Source: Syngnathus acus | Lineage: Eukaryota > Chordata > Actinopteri > Syngnathiformes > Syngnathidae | Direction of reading: 5' to 3' | Length of the DNA: 64,000 nucleotides | NCBI RefSeq assembly: GCF_901709675.1 | Contig: NC_051096.1 | Coordinates: forward strand, 5,793,001-5,857,000 | Shown here: positions 11,101-21,960 of the stretch, one piece after another | Layout: every line of letters begins with the position of its first letter | Position numbering within the stretch: position 1 is the stretch's first letter | Notes under the pieces: model-generated | What the model was told of the DNA's origin: nothing | Databases searched by the model: none | The model's input: the letters and a program-made list of their open reading frames with translations, nothing else | Translations under genes and position numbers: made by a program

Positions 11101-11276
11101 AGGGTTTGCTGCCTCATTCCTACGTGTTCAGTAGTAGTACACCTCGCGAGGTGAGACCATTCCAGACTGGAATCCGAACTGAGACCTGTCCATAATGTGA
11201 GGCCTTGGATCTTTTGGTCTTCATTTTCCATGCCAATCAATTTATATATTTAGTAAACTTTTATATATATAATTTA
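8103..11276 (+). repeat. Tandem array unit 2, truncated
   Basis: Second tandem unit. It matches unit 1 from the naxe 3' flank (8,103 aligned with about 37) through the lmna 3' untranslated region. Similarity stops abruptly at about 11,276, after tatataattta. The naxe part is absent and unrelated sequence follows. Inside, a large deletion joins lmna exon 1 to exon 5. The stretch 8,103-9,700 holds no gene beyond the duplicated lmna upstream region. Confidence 0.9.
9710..11195 (+). pseudogene. lmna: Lamin A/C copy 2, internally deleted
   Basis: The first about 13 codons of lmna exon 1 (MATPKNTAQGANN) run directly into the last part of exon 5 (PVSSQLSRLQKE), followed by a normal donor at about 9,791. 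About 60 percent of the coding region, including most of the rod, is therefore gone. Later exons remain: 9,863-10,071; 10,149-10,341; 10,438-10,545; 10,618-10,737; 10,800-10,853; and the tail exon to 11,195. The exon 7 acceptor AG is intact here, unlike copy 1. The tail shares the TAG of the other copies. One base is missing just before the end, so the CPIM box is lost (the frame reads TCP then stop). If expressed it would give only the end of the rod plus the Ig-fold tail. Confidence 0.85.
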
Positions 11277-11470
11277 GATTTGCGAGGATTAATTCAAACT
11301 ACGGGCCTCCCGGGACGGACTACAACACGTTCGCTTCAAAAGGATTGGTACTCTAAAAAAGACTGGCTTTGTGGTTGTGCTGCCAAAAATCGACTTTATT
11401 GCTTTCCCTGTCATCGAGATCTTCGTCCAGAAGGACAGGAGAATGGACTTCATTTACAAGTAAAGGTAAG
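11277..11470 (+). pseudogene. TTF/ZMYM-type zinc-finger fragment (hAT-like)
   Basis: An open stretch encodes QKDWYSKKDWLCGCAAKN, then RLYCFPC. This matches the TTF-type zinc finger at the N-terminus of hAT-family transposases and of ZMYM/ZBED-like domesticated proteins. The fragment abuts the point where unit 2 similarity stops, and has an AT-rich left edge. It ends soon after and no hAT catalytic core is visible, so it is a fragment of a transposon or of a processed gene, not a functional gene. Confidence 0.5.
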
Positions 11471-11790
11471 AATACTGCAGTGGTGTGTTTAAATGTACAG
11501 TGGTGTGTTTAAAATGTTATTAAATTTAATCAAGAATGGGATAACAACCATGTATGCATGTAAATCTGACTTGTGAGTCAGTGCCTTAGCATCATACAGT
11601 ACGTTTGTAAATCTGACTCTGTCAGTGCCTCACCAACCCTCACCGCACGCCACTGCCACACTCTGCTCCAGCATATCCATGAAGGCTCGGTCAGCGTGGG
11701 AACGAGCGATGGCAACAACACGGATCCGCCGAGATGGAGGCTTGTGATCACGGGGACAAACACACGGGTCATGTGAGGCAGACAGGCCAG
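11471..11790. other. Unique sequence between units 2 and 3
   Basis: About 320 bp not found in the other units. Overlapping short frames on both strands resemble no protein I know. A duplicated phrase (cagtggtgtgttta, 11,478 and 11,499) and another short direct repeat (gtaaatctgac, 11,560 and 11,606) suggest a filler or rearranged junction. Confidence 0.4.
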
Positions 11791-12275
11791 GACACGTGAG
11801 GCGGCGAGCGGCCACGGGAGCTAAAATGGAGGCTTCCGCTTCGTCTCCACGGCTGCTTGTGTAAGCGTGCGGCCAAACCTCGCTTGTTATCGAGCCGACA
11901 CGACACAGATGCGCCGGATATTGGACGGGACCTTTATTACAACTTTTCGGCTGTTGAAGTTTTTTAAAAGGCGTTGTTTGTGTAGGTTTTTTAATGCGAT
12001 TCCCGTTTTTGCGACACTGAGCCGCCGCAAAGTAGCTTTATGTGCTTAATAAAACAAGGAGTGGACTTTTTTGAACATTTATCTTTAATATAATGTGTGT
12101 GTGCGAGCGAGATTATTATTTGTATTTTATTTTGTCCCCAGGGTAACGCATTCGGATTAATTTTACCATCAAGATTGTCGAATACCTCTCTGTTATGCCA
12201 AATATTTGACATGACTACAAGTGGAAGTGGACCACTCACTGTCATCCAACACGGGTTTTCCCTCAGACCATACGT

Positions 12276-12955
12276 ATAACTCCCTCTCGTATATAAAAGA
12301 CAGCTTCGAGTTCTTTTTGTTACTGATCTGTTTATCTTGACTTGACAGACCTTGACAACTGTGTAAACAAAAACAAACATACAGTGCATTTCTTAACAAT
12401 AAATAAATATGCTCAAAATAATCTCCTTTGGTCTCTTTTCACATCATATTGCACTACTGCTAATAAACTTAATCACAAAACATATAATACCTATAAGACT
12501 GTTCAACAAATAAACTTTTAAACATCATCACAATAATCATTACAATATACATATATATATACCACCACTAACAAACATATTCAATACTACAATACTGCAG
12601 CAAACAAGTGGTTATATTAGCTGTAAGCTTCAATGCTACGGATAAACAAGGTACATAAATCAAATGCAACTTCCGCAATGAAACAACACAAAAACGTCAC
12701 CCTCATTACCTTATTAGCTGCAGATACAGGCGTGAGAGGTGGTTAATAAGGCTTAAGAAACTTAACTATAACTTGGCTAGTCAACAGCTTCGAAAAAGTG
12801 GCCTTTTCTAGCGAAGATTTTGCCGGTGGTCCGTCACTAAAACGGGTCCGTGTGAAACGACACGGACAAATGTTCCGCCTCATTGATCACCATTAATAGG
12901 TAAGAACAAAAATACTTTGAGCTGAAATACTACCTCAGATGCAGTTGCAATACGT
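12276..12955. mobile_element. 680-bp insertion of unknown family in unit 3
   Basis: Units 1 and 2 read continuously through the phrase ccatacgtcataaa. In unit 3 the six bases atacgt appear at both 12,270-12,275 and 12,950-12,955 with about 675 bp of AT-rich sequence between, which is a clean target-site duplication. The insert has a TATA-like gtatataaaag near its left end and an aataaataaat stretch at about 12,400. I see no inverted ends and no open frame. A solo LTR or a short non-coding retroelement would fit, but neither is shown. Confidence 0.7.
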
Positions 12956-13382
12956 CATAAAACCAGATGACGTCACTGTTTCGTTTGAAAGCATTTAAGA
13001 AATTCAAAGGCAAAGCAGAAAACAAAAGTACTAATGACAACAATTAGGCGCAGTAACAAACAAAATATTTAAAGGTATTTCAACCCTGCAGTTTTTTCAG
13101 TTTGCATAAATCTAACAAATTCACGCAGGTGCACTCGGGTATATTCATTCAGTATACACACAGCAACAGGCTGAACGGACCTTAGGATCCATCCGTTGCA
13201 AAGTTTCTTTGAACCATTGCAAAGGGTGAGGTTTTTTTTATTTTTTGTATGTGTATTTACAAAGGAACCTTTGTTTGACTTTGAAGAAATCTCTATGAAG
13301 TTTCTTTGATAAGTGCCATCAGGCATTTGGTGTAATGCATGATACTGAGTCTTTCCTGGATCAGCAGAAGCAAGCTCGAGAG

Positions 13383-15906
13383 ATGACGACCCCAAAAAAC
13401 ACTCCTCAAGGTGCAAACAACGCCTTCTTCCCCAACCGCATCACACGTCTCCAGGAGAAGAAAGATCTCAGCAACCTCAACGACCGTCTGGCCGTTTACA
13501 TCGACAACGCCCGTTCCCTGGAAGTGGAGAACGGCGGCTTGCGTTTGCGCATCACTGAATCCGAAACAGAGGTGTCCCGGGAGCTGACGGGCCTGAAGGC
13601 CGTTTACGAGACGGAGCTGGCGGATGCCCGTGCGACTCTGGACTCGGAGGCCAAAGAGCGTGCACGTCTGCAGCTGGAGGTGAGCAAGCTGAGGGAGGAA
13701 TTCAAGGAGCTGAAAGCAAGGTGAGGCCCGGCCATTTTATCAAAAATATGCCAACAAGAAAATGGATACTGGATATTAGTGCTGACATAATTGCTTTGCT
13801 GCTGGGGCCACACCCCAAGGAAAATCCTCCTCGTGACTAATTGCAGCTCAACATTGGACTTCCAGTTAACCATCCCATAGTCGACTTCCAGTTAACCATC
13901 CCATAGTCGCACATCAATATAAATAGCACATTTGACTGCGTCGAGGGTTTCCATGAGGTCTCGCCCCATTTAATTGTCCATCCATTTTCCATATTCCCAG
14001 TTTATGTGTATATCTGTCATCTCAGGAACACGAAGAAAGAATCCGATCTGGCAGGAGCGCTGCAGAGGCTCAAAGACTTGGAAGCCTTGCTGAACTCCAA
14101 GGACGCGTCTTTGACGACAGCGTTAGGAGAAAAGCGTCTCCTTGAGACAGGAAACCGAGATCTGAAGACGCAGGTTGCCAAGGTGAATCAAATCACGATT
14201 AAATTACCGTGATGATTGTGTTAAAGTTGTTGCCACGTTTAGCTCGACACCAGCTTGGGAGATGCCCGAAAGCAGCTGCAGGATGAGATGCTCAGGAGGG
14301 TGGATGGAGAGAATCGCATTCAAACCCTTAAAGAGGAGGTGGAGTTTCAAAAGAACCTGGATTCCGAGGTCGGACACGATTATCATCACTATCGCTTATT
14401 TAATTAATGAAAATAAAGCTGAGTCATTCTCACGTCTCACGTAGGAGCGCGAGGTCAAACGCTGGCACGAGTCTCGCATGGTGGAGTTGGAAAACGCCTG
14501 CCAGGAAGATTATGAAAGCAAACTGGCCGACGCCTTGATGGAGATGCGAAGCCAGCATGAACTTCAAATTAAACTCTACAAAGAGGAGATTGAGAAGACT
14601 TACAACTCCAGGGTAAATTGCTGGAAAATATCACCTGAACTCTTTTTTACCTTCTACTATGGCTGTCGGGTTCAGCTGGAAGGCGCTCGACAGTCAGCGG
14701 ACCGAAGCAGACACCTGGGGGGCGCGGCGCACGAGGAGCTCCAGGAGACCCGGATCCGACTGGAGTCCGTTTCATCTCAATTAAGCTGGCTTCAAAAACA
14801 GGTAACCATTTATCATTTGGACCTTAGAATCTGTCTCAGCTGCAAAAGTTTAAAAAGTCTGTGTTGACACTAGCTTGCAGCCCGTGATGCAAAAGTGAAA
14901 GATCTGGAGGAGGCTCTGTCTACAGAGAGGGACACCATGCGTCGCCTCCTCGGGGAGAAGGACCGAGAAATGGCCGACATTATGGAGCGGATGCAGCAGC
15001 AGCTGGATGAGTATCAGGAGCTAATGGATGTCAAGCTAGCGCTGGATATGGAGATAAGTGCCTACAGGAAGTTGCTTGACAGCGAGGAGGAGAGGTGTGT
15101 GTGGCTTACAAACATACCACAACTTTTCCTCTCATAGCAATTCATGTCTCCACGTTTGTCCGCAGGATACGCTTTTCCTCGAGTCCACCGCCGACAAGGA
15201 TGGCAGGAAGTCGCTCCTCGACCACGTCGGCCAGCGGGAAGAGGAAGCGTCCCAACGACACGGACAGCGAGGCTTCGAGCTTCGCCGGAAGCGCCGTGGC
15301 TCGTACTCGCATCACCCAGCAGGCCTCTGCTAGCGGGCGGGTCACCGTGGATGAGGTGGACCAGGACGGCAAATATGTCCGACTCAGCAATAAAGCAGAT
15401 GAGGTCAGTGGATGTGTCACAGTGGAACATCGCACATCTTACGAAATTTGCACATTTTCCAGTAACGACTAACCTGTTGCGATCAATTTCAACTATTAGG
15501 ATCAGAATTTGGGGAAATGGCAGGTGAAGCGCCAGGTTGGATCTTCTGCTCCCATCGCATTCAAGTTTCCCGCAAAGTTCATCCTAAAGGCCGGCCAAAG
15601 AGTCACGGTAATCAATCTTATCTGGAAGATCTCAGATACAAGGTGCTCAATATTTCAATGACCTTTACATGCTGATCAGATCTGGGCAGCTGGCGCTGGC
15701 GGAAACCACAATCCTCCCTCTGATCTAGTCTGGAAGACACAGGCCAACTGGGGAACCGGAGACCAGTTCCAGACTACCTTGATCAACGCTAACGGAGAGG
15801 TGACACATCTTTCAAGCGACAAGAAGCAATATTTCTCTTTTGACGTCCATTTTTCTTCCAGGAAATGGCGGAGGAAAGTCCCTCGCACACATTTGGAAGA
15901 CGATGA
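13383..15906 (+). CDS. lmna: Lamin A/C copy 3, lamin-C-like open frame
   Basis: Best-preserved lamin copy. Exons: 13,383-13,720; 14,026-14,182; 14,243-14,368; 14,445-14,612; 14,676-14,801; 14,874-15,094; 15,166-15,403; 15,500-15,607; 15,680-15,799; 15,862-15,906. All splice sites I used are GT-AG and phases agree, giving 548 residues against 572 for human lamin C. The head has the [10 protein letters not shown] motif before the rod, coil 2 ends near [11 protein letters not shown], a basic nuclear localisation stretch GKRKRP follows, then the Ig-like tail from about residue 460. Exon 10 has lost two bases near 15,870 relative to the other copies and gained a GAC codon, so the frame stops at 15,904-15,906. 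The product would lack prelamin processing and prenylation sequences. One leucine codon is missing at the start of exon 4. Whether it functions as an A-type lamin is inference. Confidence 0.8.
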
Positions 15907-16006
15907 TGACGACATGGTAATATTATAAAAATATAAACACAATTAAATGGGAATTTTGTAACACAATCATGACTATAGTTGCATTTTTTTTCTGCTGGTC
16001 AATCAT

Positions 16007-16276
16007 TTGAAAAGATTCAGAGTTTGTTGTTTCCGCAGCAGGTTGCTCACAGCACCTGCGGGGACAGCGAGTAGAATCTTCGTAGTCGTACAGTTATGTG
16101 CGGCTCCTGCGGATTCTCCCCGAACAAGCCCAACAACGGCAGCTTCCCGCTCCTACCGTACTGGTGGCATCTCAGAGGGTTTGCTGCCTCATTCCTACGT
16201 ATTCAGTAGTAGTACACCTCGCGAGGTGAGACCATTCCAGACTGGAATCCGAACTGAGACCTGTCCAATAATGTGA
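16007..16276 (+). pseudogene. lmna: Detached prelamin A tail exon of copy 3 (CPIM box)
   Basis: This region corresponds to lamin exons 11-12. One frame reads NLRSRTVMCGSCG after an in-frame TAG, matching the human NLRSRTVLCGTCG. A second frame reads SRSYRTGGISEG and runs to a terminal CPIM followed by TGA. The homologous protein is thus split over two frames and interrupted by a stop, and all three array copies show the same arrangement. The prenylation box is therefore reachable only by use of another acceptor (for example the cgtacag at about 16,084-16,090) or not at all. Confidence 0.7.
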
Positions 16277-16945
16277 GGCCCTGGATCTTTTGGTCTTCAT
16301 TTTCCATGCCAATCAATTTATATATTTAGTAAACTTTTATATATATAATTTTTTACGACATGCTTATGGTTAGCCACCAGGCAATAAAATATGAACTATA
16401 GTTTCATATTGTCAAAAAATTACTTTTTATATAAGGTGACTTTTTTCCACAGCCTTTTTGAATAAAATCTGCTCTGACCTGTTGTGAAATTTTCTTTGAT
16501 TGAAAAATAGTTGTTCTTATTCAAAATGTATTAAATTTGTCTTTCTTTTGGTGTTGTATAAAAATTGCATTGATTTATATTGATTTCTCCCAGCTCTCAA
16601 AAACGGAACTCCAGACCTTTATATTGAAATTTGAACCACTGTAGCTATTTACTTTTATTTTGAAACGTAAGTACTGTTTTTGTTCCGGGGTCCCCATACC
16701 CGGAAGTAGGTCATTTCCACGGAAGCCTGACAGACTCTTTGCGTGTTGCTTTTGTAAGTTGTATTTTTGCATGGCATTTAATGAAAATCTTGCATTCTTA
16801 ACGGAATATTGGCGTGCATTTGGTGAGTGTCACTAATCTTTCGTCATCTCTGGTTGTCGTCAAGAATTCAAGACATGCTAACAGTCAGCCATAACTACAA
16901 ATTGCATGAAGAAGATTTGCTGTTTACCATTGCAGGACCATCTGA

Positions 16946-18161
16946 ATGCTGAGTGTGCGGACTCTTTTTGGCATCGGCTTTCTGGTGACCTCACGGGCCG
17001 CAGCAGTTTTTGCTCAAACGGGTAAATGCCCACTTTCACCTTCAGCTAACAACCACCAGAAGAACTGTCACAGTAGCAGACAATCTTCCATCATGGCCCA
17101 GAGCATCAAGTACCTTGGGTATGTTTTATAAATACAATTTAAAGTGACGTCTAGTTTTCGTCATACTTGTATTTCTTCTGCAGACAAGAGGAAGCCCAGC
17201 GCATTGACGAGGAGCTCTTCAGTGAGTACGGCTTCAGTGTGGACCAGCTGATGGAGCTCGCAGGGCTCAGTTGTGCTACCGCCATCACAAGGGTGAACCA
17301 CAATGTCCTTCCAGAATGATCATAATGTGAATCTAAGCATCTCACGTTTTCCATTGAAGGCATATCCACTGAGTTCCTTGGTCAAGCCCAAACCCACAGT
17401 GCTGGTTATATGTGGACCCGGCAACAATGGAGGAGACGGCCTGGTCTGTGCTAGACATCTTAAACTATTTGTAAGTGTCGCCATGTTTGATTTTTGAGGA
17501 AGCCATCTTTACAACCATCAAGGAAGTTGCCTTAATGACTTTTCCATCTTCTCTCAGGGTTACGAACCCTCCATCCTGTATCCAAAGAGGCCCAACAAAC
17601 CACTGTTTCAGGGTCTGACCACCCAGTGCCAGAAAATGGAGATCCCATTTCTTACAGAGATGCCCGAGGTTTGAACTTGTAACAGTCTAAATTGACTGTG
17701 TTTAAACGTGACCTTTTTAATTATTTTGTTAGGCTCCTGTGATTGACGAGGCCTTCAACCTGGTGATCGATGCCATCTTCGGCTTCAGTTTTAAGGGGGC
17801 GGCGCGAGAGCCTTTTGGTTCCATCATCGATGTCCTGAAGAAGACCACTGTGCCCATTGCTAGCATCGACATCCCTTCAGGTTCCTTCATCTTTACGTAG
17901 CATTTTGCTCATCCACACTGCTTCCAAGTGTGTTTACGTGACTCTTGGATTTATTTTCCAGGTTGGGATGTGGAGCAGGGGAGCGTCGACGGATTGCACC
18001 CCGACACGCTCATCTCACTCACCGCTCCTAAAAACTCTGCCACCCTTTTCAAGGGACGCCATCACTTCCTGGGAGGCCGCTTTGTGCCACCAGCTTTGGA
18101 GAGGAAGTACCAGCTCAACCTGCCCCGCTACCCCGAAACTGACTGTGTGTTAAAATTATAA
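16946..18161 (+). CDS. naxe: NAD(P)HX epimerase (intact copy)
   Basis: Repairs hydrated nicotinamide cofactors by epimerising R-NAD(P)HX, working with NAXD; located mainly in mitochondria. Six exons join in phase: 16,946-17,118; 17,184-17,292; 17,360-17,470; 17,558-17,668; 17,733-17,880; 17,962-18,161. The product is 283 residues (human 288). The N-terminus ([20 protein letters not shown]) looks like a mitochondrial presequence. The YjeF-N domain follows, with [17 protein letters not shown], the nucleotide-binding [28 protein letters not shown]-type sequence (here [11 protein letters not shown]) and [14 protein letters not shown] 5' untranslated exon likely ends at about 16,822 before gtgagtgtc. 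The polyadenylation signal aataaa is at about 18,212. This is the only naxe in the window with an uninterrupted frame. Confidence 0.95.
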
Positions 18162-18198
18162 GATTTGGTTCCTGAAATGGTTCCTAACATGCTTTAAC

Positions 18199-18607
18199 CG
18201 TTTTAGAATGCAATAAAGAAAATACTTCATGAAAAGATTCAGCCACAGAAAACTACTAAATCATGACTTGGCTCCACATTCTGTTTTTATCAATAACACA
18301 CGTTCTTTTCTTATTTTTGTTTATTTCAGACATTAGGAGGTGGTGAATTAGTAAAAAGCTTTCTTCAACCTCAACAGTCTTACAGGCAGTGTTACGCATG
18401 TCATATAAATATACAGAATGTCAACATAATATTTGTACGGTGACTACAGTGTATGCTAATGAATGCATAATGAACTGGAGATGAGGATGCAATCTGTTCC
18501 CCTACTCCAAGTTGGTTTCATGCAGTTAGCGGGGGCGTTCAGTAGCGATGACATCATCAAAAAGGGGCAGCCTAGATATAGAATGGATTATTGGATTCCA
18601 TGACCAA
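18199..18607 (+). repeat. naxe downstream flank, fourth (terminal) copy
   Basis: This stretch repeats window positions 1-430 and 8,103-8,495: naxe polyadenylation region, then the block containing gcgggggcgttcag and gatgacatcatcaaa. It diverges at ccatgaccaaaa, where the tandem units turn into lmna upstream sequence and this copy turns into the 3' end of scn1b. That point marks the tandem duplication breakpoint. It holds no gene. Confidence 0.85.
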
Positions 18608-18646
18608 AAATATGATGGTGCATTGTAATCAGATTACTAACCTTTG

Positions 18647-19621
18647 CTATTCTCCAACCTGCACATCTGCACAGTTGTCTTTACTTTCTGAGGCTATCGC
18701 TAAATATTCAGCATTCCTGGAAGAAAATAAATATAGTGATCACAATGCTAACAATTTAAGAAAACCTGTTCATATGTGATGAAATATACATACGCGGCTT
18801 CTCTTAAAGCTTCTTCCCCGGCCGCTGATATTTTCCTGTAGCAGTAGATCATCTCGATGAGGAGCCACACTTGCAGGCCGATGATGGTCACGTACATCAT
18901 GACTTCAGACACGATGGAAGCTGTACCTCTGGTGGCTGTGGAGACAAGAAAGGTGACATCACAAAAGGCTCTTTGGAAGCAAAAATTGGGTCTTACCTTT
19001 CGCCACCACATTAAGGCGGACCACTTTGCTGATAACGGTGGTGTTCTCATAGTTGTCGTAGGTGAGGACGCGGTTGAAGAAGCAGCGGTACGTCCCCGTG
19101 TCGTTGAAGGTGACGTTGAGAATATATATGGACGCGTCTTGGATGTCGGTGCTCCTCTTGCTCCCGTTCCAATCCAGACGATCCATGAAGATTTCATTTT
19201 CGATCATGGGGCCCATCTCATTGTAGGTGTAGATCTAAGAACACAGATCATAAATCCACTTCAGGACTTCTGTGTGTGTTTTGTTTACCTCATTTTTGCT
19301 GATTTTCAATATGATTGATCTAATCACCTGCACAAATTCGACCTCTCCTCTGGGCTTGAAGTACCATTCGACAGTGGCGGTAGCTTTGACTTCACTCCTC
19401 ATCTTACAGGAGATGCAGCCTAGCTTGAAGCCTTTGCCCGCCACCGCCTCAGTGTCCGAGTCGACCTCCGCACACGCCCCGTCGCACTGGCGCACTGATT
19501 GCAGCGCAACGATACACATCCATTACATGATTCTTTAAGGCCCCACAGAATAAAAACAGAAAGGAAACTTACCAAGCAATGTGCAGGAGAGGAGAAGGAG
19601 AAGAATGTGAATAGCAGTCAT
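18647..19621 (-). CDS. scn1b: Voltage-gated sodium channel beta-1-type subunit, copy 1
   Basis: Type I membrane protein that modulates sodium-channel gating and cell adhesion. Five exons on the minus strand join in phase: 19,621-19,573; 19,494-19,328; 19,234-18,997; 18,935-18,794; 18,716-18,647. The product is 221 residues (human SCN1B 218). It has a signal peptide (MTAIHILLLLLSC), a V-type Ig domain with CISC and GTYRCFF cysteines, the LDWNGSK motif, N-glycosylation sequons (NGS, NVT), a transmembrane helix (SEVMMYVTIIGLQVWLLIEM) and a short tail ending CADVQVGE, close to human CTGVQVAE. The tail and the AEYLAIASESK stretch favour scn1b over scn3b, though the transmembrane region also resembles scn3b. 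A tandem paralogue lies at 22,362-23,483. Confidence 0.92.
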
Positions 19622-20650
19622 GTCACTGGACTGGAGGTTTGTTTTGCAATGGGGTGGCCCCGAAAGTTAGAAAAGTACTTAGTTTTATTTGATCTTTTGG
19701 GAGTTATTAATCAATAGTGATAATGCTTAGTCGTAGGAGTGCTGCAGATTTTAAAAGGTATAGGTCAACAAAGCGCAGCCTAGGATCATAAATAAATCAA
19801 GAAGTAGCTACGGATGCTTTGTAATGTGCAAAACAGGCCTTTGTAAGACCCTAAAATGTGCTTCTAATACCTAATATAGTTTTTCTTCTTTGGCTCAAAT
19901 CAACAGTTTCGAGTGGATGATATCATTCAATACCAGAAATTACTGCTAGTGGACGATTTTGACTGTGTATTAATGTAAAAAATTAATTGATGGGTTCCTT
20001 TTGTTTTTATCTAAAATAATAATAATAATAAAGCAATTTATGTGAGCACTCACAGAACGTGTCCCCCTTCGGATTTGATTATCTTTACCCTGAGGATTTT
20101 AAAATGGGATGCACAGAGACATCGTTTCACCTGCTTGGGAATACATGCAATTATCTCTAATGGTTTCGAATAACACGTTAAACATAAATCGGGTTTTGTA
20201 ACGTGCGTAATATGAGTGAGTCTACATTAAACGTACAAGCACTGTGCAAGCCAATTAATAATCAAATCACAAGAACCAGCGGTAAACGACCCCAAATAAT
20301 AATCTGCAAATATTTATTCTAAATTTGATCGCCTACTGTGGTCAAATTAGAAGCCTCCTTCGCAAGAAAATCTGGTCCTCTCCCGCACAATGGCAGCGGC
20401 TTGTGGAAAAGGGGGAATTTCAGCTAATAACTCCGTATGTATTAAAAAAAAAAGACGTTTGGTCGCGCTTGCATCGCAGACCAACCTGCAAAAGTGCTAC
20501 CGAATCCAGGAAAAATAATTAAGGATGCTTCCTGTGCTCCGTGTACTGTGTTTTTGCTGCGCCACAGCAGCGCGTCTGCTTCTCAATTGACAGGATGCCA
20601 CTGATGCAGTGCGGTAAAACGGCCTAAGCACTTAAAAGATGCCGCAGTGT
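19622..20650 (-). promoter_or_regulatory. Upstream region of scn1b copy 1
   Basis: Noncoding region with short islands shared with the upstream region of copy 2. Examples are ttgtaatgtgcaaaa (19,813 and 23,629), ttggctcaa-tcaac (19,892 and 23,686), gatcgcctact (20,326 and 24,060), gctgcgccac-gcagc (20,557 and 24,296) and tgcggtaaaacg (20,610 and 24,343). Their order and spacing are kept. They are candidate promoter or enhancer elements by position and conservation between paralogues. Similarity fades beyond about 20,650. Confidence 0.55.
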
Positions 20651-21240
20651 AATCCATCACTCCTTTATTACTTGGACATCTTAAAAACGTGTTATTATTT
20701 GTTTATCTTTCGTGCAATCCAATCAGCACTGAAGAAATAATGATAAATAATAGGAATAGATAAATAAAAAGACAGACGTACTGTCTCTTTAAGAAATTTG
20801 CGTATGGGCGGGGTGGTCCAATGGCTGCCGTCTGTCAATCACGATTACACAAAACAAAATAAAAGAACTAAAACAGAACAAAACGGCACTTTAATAAAAT
20901 AAAAAGGGACAAAAAAGAACTATTCTTGGTGTTTTATAGCATTGTTGACACTGTTGTTGCAATTCTCTGCATCCTTCATTTCCTAAAAAATAAATAAATA
21001 AACAAATACATAACCAAATAAGACCAATTAGTTCCATTTTACAAAAACAAAAGATGCTTATGTTTCAGTTGTTAGCATAGCTCACAGCTTCAGGGTTGTA
21101 ACTTGGTCACATATTCCAAAAACATGCATGTTAGATTCGTTATTATTTTTTAGCATACATTGTACATTTATGTAGTTTCTCCCAAAGTGTGTTCATTCAT
21201 GGCCTTTAATTATTGCATGGAAAAGGGAAACCACTGCGTA
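20650..21240. other. AT-rich intergenic stretch
   Basis: I see no gene or recognisable element here. The sequence is AT-rich with aataaataaat runs. Confidence 0.5.
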
Positions 21241-21242
21241 TT

Positions 21243-21960
21243 GTGAGTGTCACTAATCTTTATTAATCTCTGGTCTTTAAAGGTTTAATTCATGCTAAGT
21301 GTTAGCAGTTTACATAAAGTGCACACCCTTCTAATAAAATAAAATTGGTCTGCTTGAAACTTTGGCTCATAGTATGATTAATCGCCGTAATCATTTGTTA
21401 AATAAAGAGTGGATGGAATTTTGCTGGACAGTGATTCACAAAATATGACCAAAAAAACTGTAGGTTTCACAAAGAGCACTTGAAGTAACTTTCTCCAGTT
21501 TAAGATTGACTTGTAGGAGTTTTGCAGACTGGAGGAGCACATCAAGTAGAAGCTCTTTAGAAAGTATGAAGGGTGTAGCCTCTGGCATGGTTCCGCCGTC
21601 AAGGGTCCTTTTCGTTGGAACCGAGATGATAGTGAATGTTCCACAATGAAGGTGTGTCCACTGAGCTGCTCGGTGAAGCCCAAACCCACAGTGCTGGTGA
21701 TATGTTCAGCGGAGGTGACAATGGAGATGACCATCTGGTCTGTGCCAGGCATCTTAAACTATTAAAAGTGTCCTGTGCTTGCATTCTTTGTGGGAGCCAT
21801 CTTTCCAACTCCAAAGGATGCATCCCCTAATAAAGTCTTTACAGTCCCTCAGAGTTAGTTACAAGCCCTCCAGAGTTTTTTGGGGGTCTGACCACCCAGA
21901 GAATGGAGACCCCCTTTCCTACTGAGATGCCTGAGTTTGTCACAGCTTTATCTATTCAAG
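21243..21960 (+). pseudogene. naxe: Decayed naxe relic between the scn1b copies
   Basis: Fragments of naxe occur in the correct order. The start of intron 1 is recognisable at 21,243 (gtgagtgtcactaatcttt). An exon 3 remnant lies at about 21,648-21,765: gcccaaacccacagtgctgg is retained, but ggacccggc is replaced and frames are shifted. An exon 4 remnant at 21,850-21,940 keeps tctgaccacccag and a shortened middle. Exons 2, 5 and 6 are not recognisable. Divergence is far greater than among the lmna-naxe array units, so this relic comes from an older duplication that also copied scn1b. Confidence 0.85.

Larger units (their letters stand above)
11791..18198 (+). repeat. Tandem array unit 3
   Basis: Similarity to units 1 and 2 resumes at about 11,791, aligned with about 731 of unit 1, so the left end of this unit is missing. 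It carries an lmna copy with an open frame through the Ig-like tail and an intact naxe. After naxe it continues into the authentic naxe-scn1b spacer (18,199-18,607) instead of another lmna. It is therefore the last member of the array, and lmna-naxe-scn1b is the ancestral order. Confidence 0.9.
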
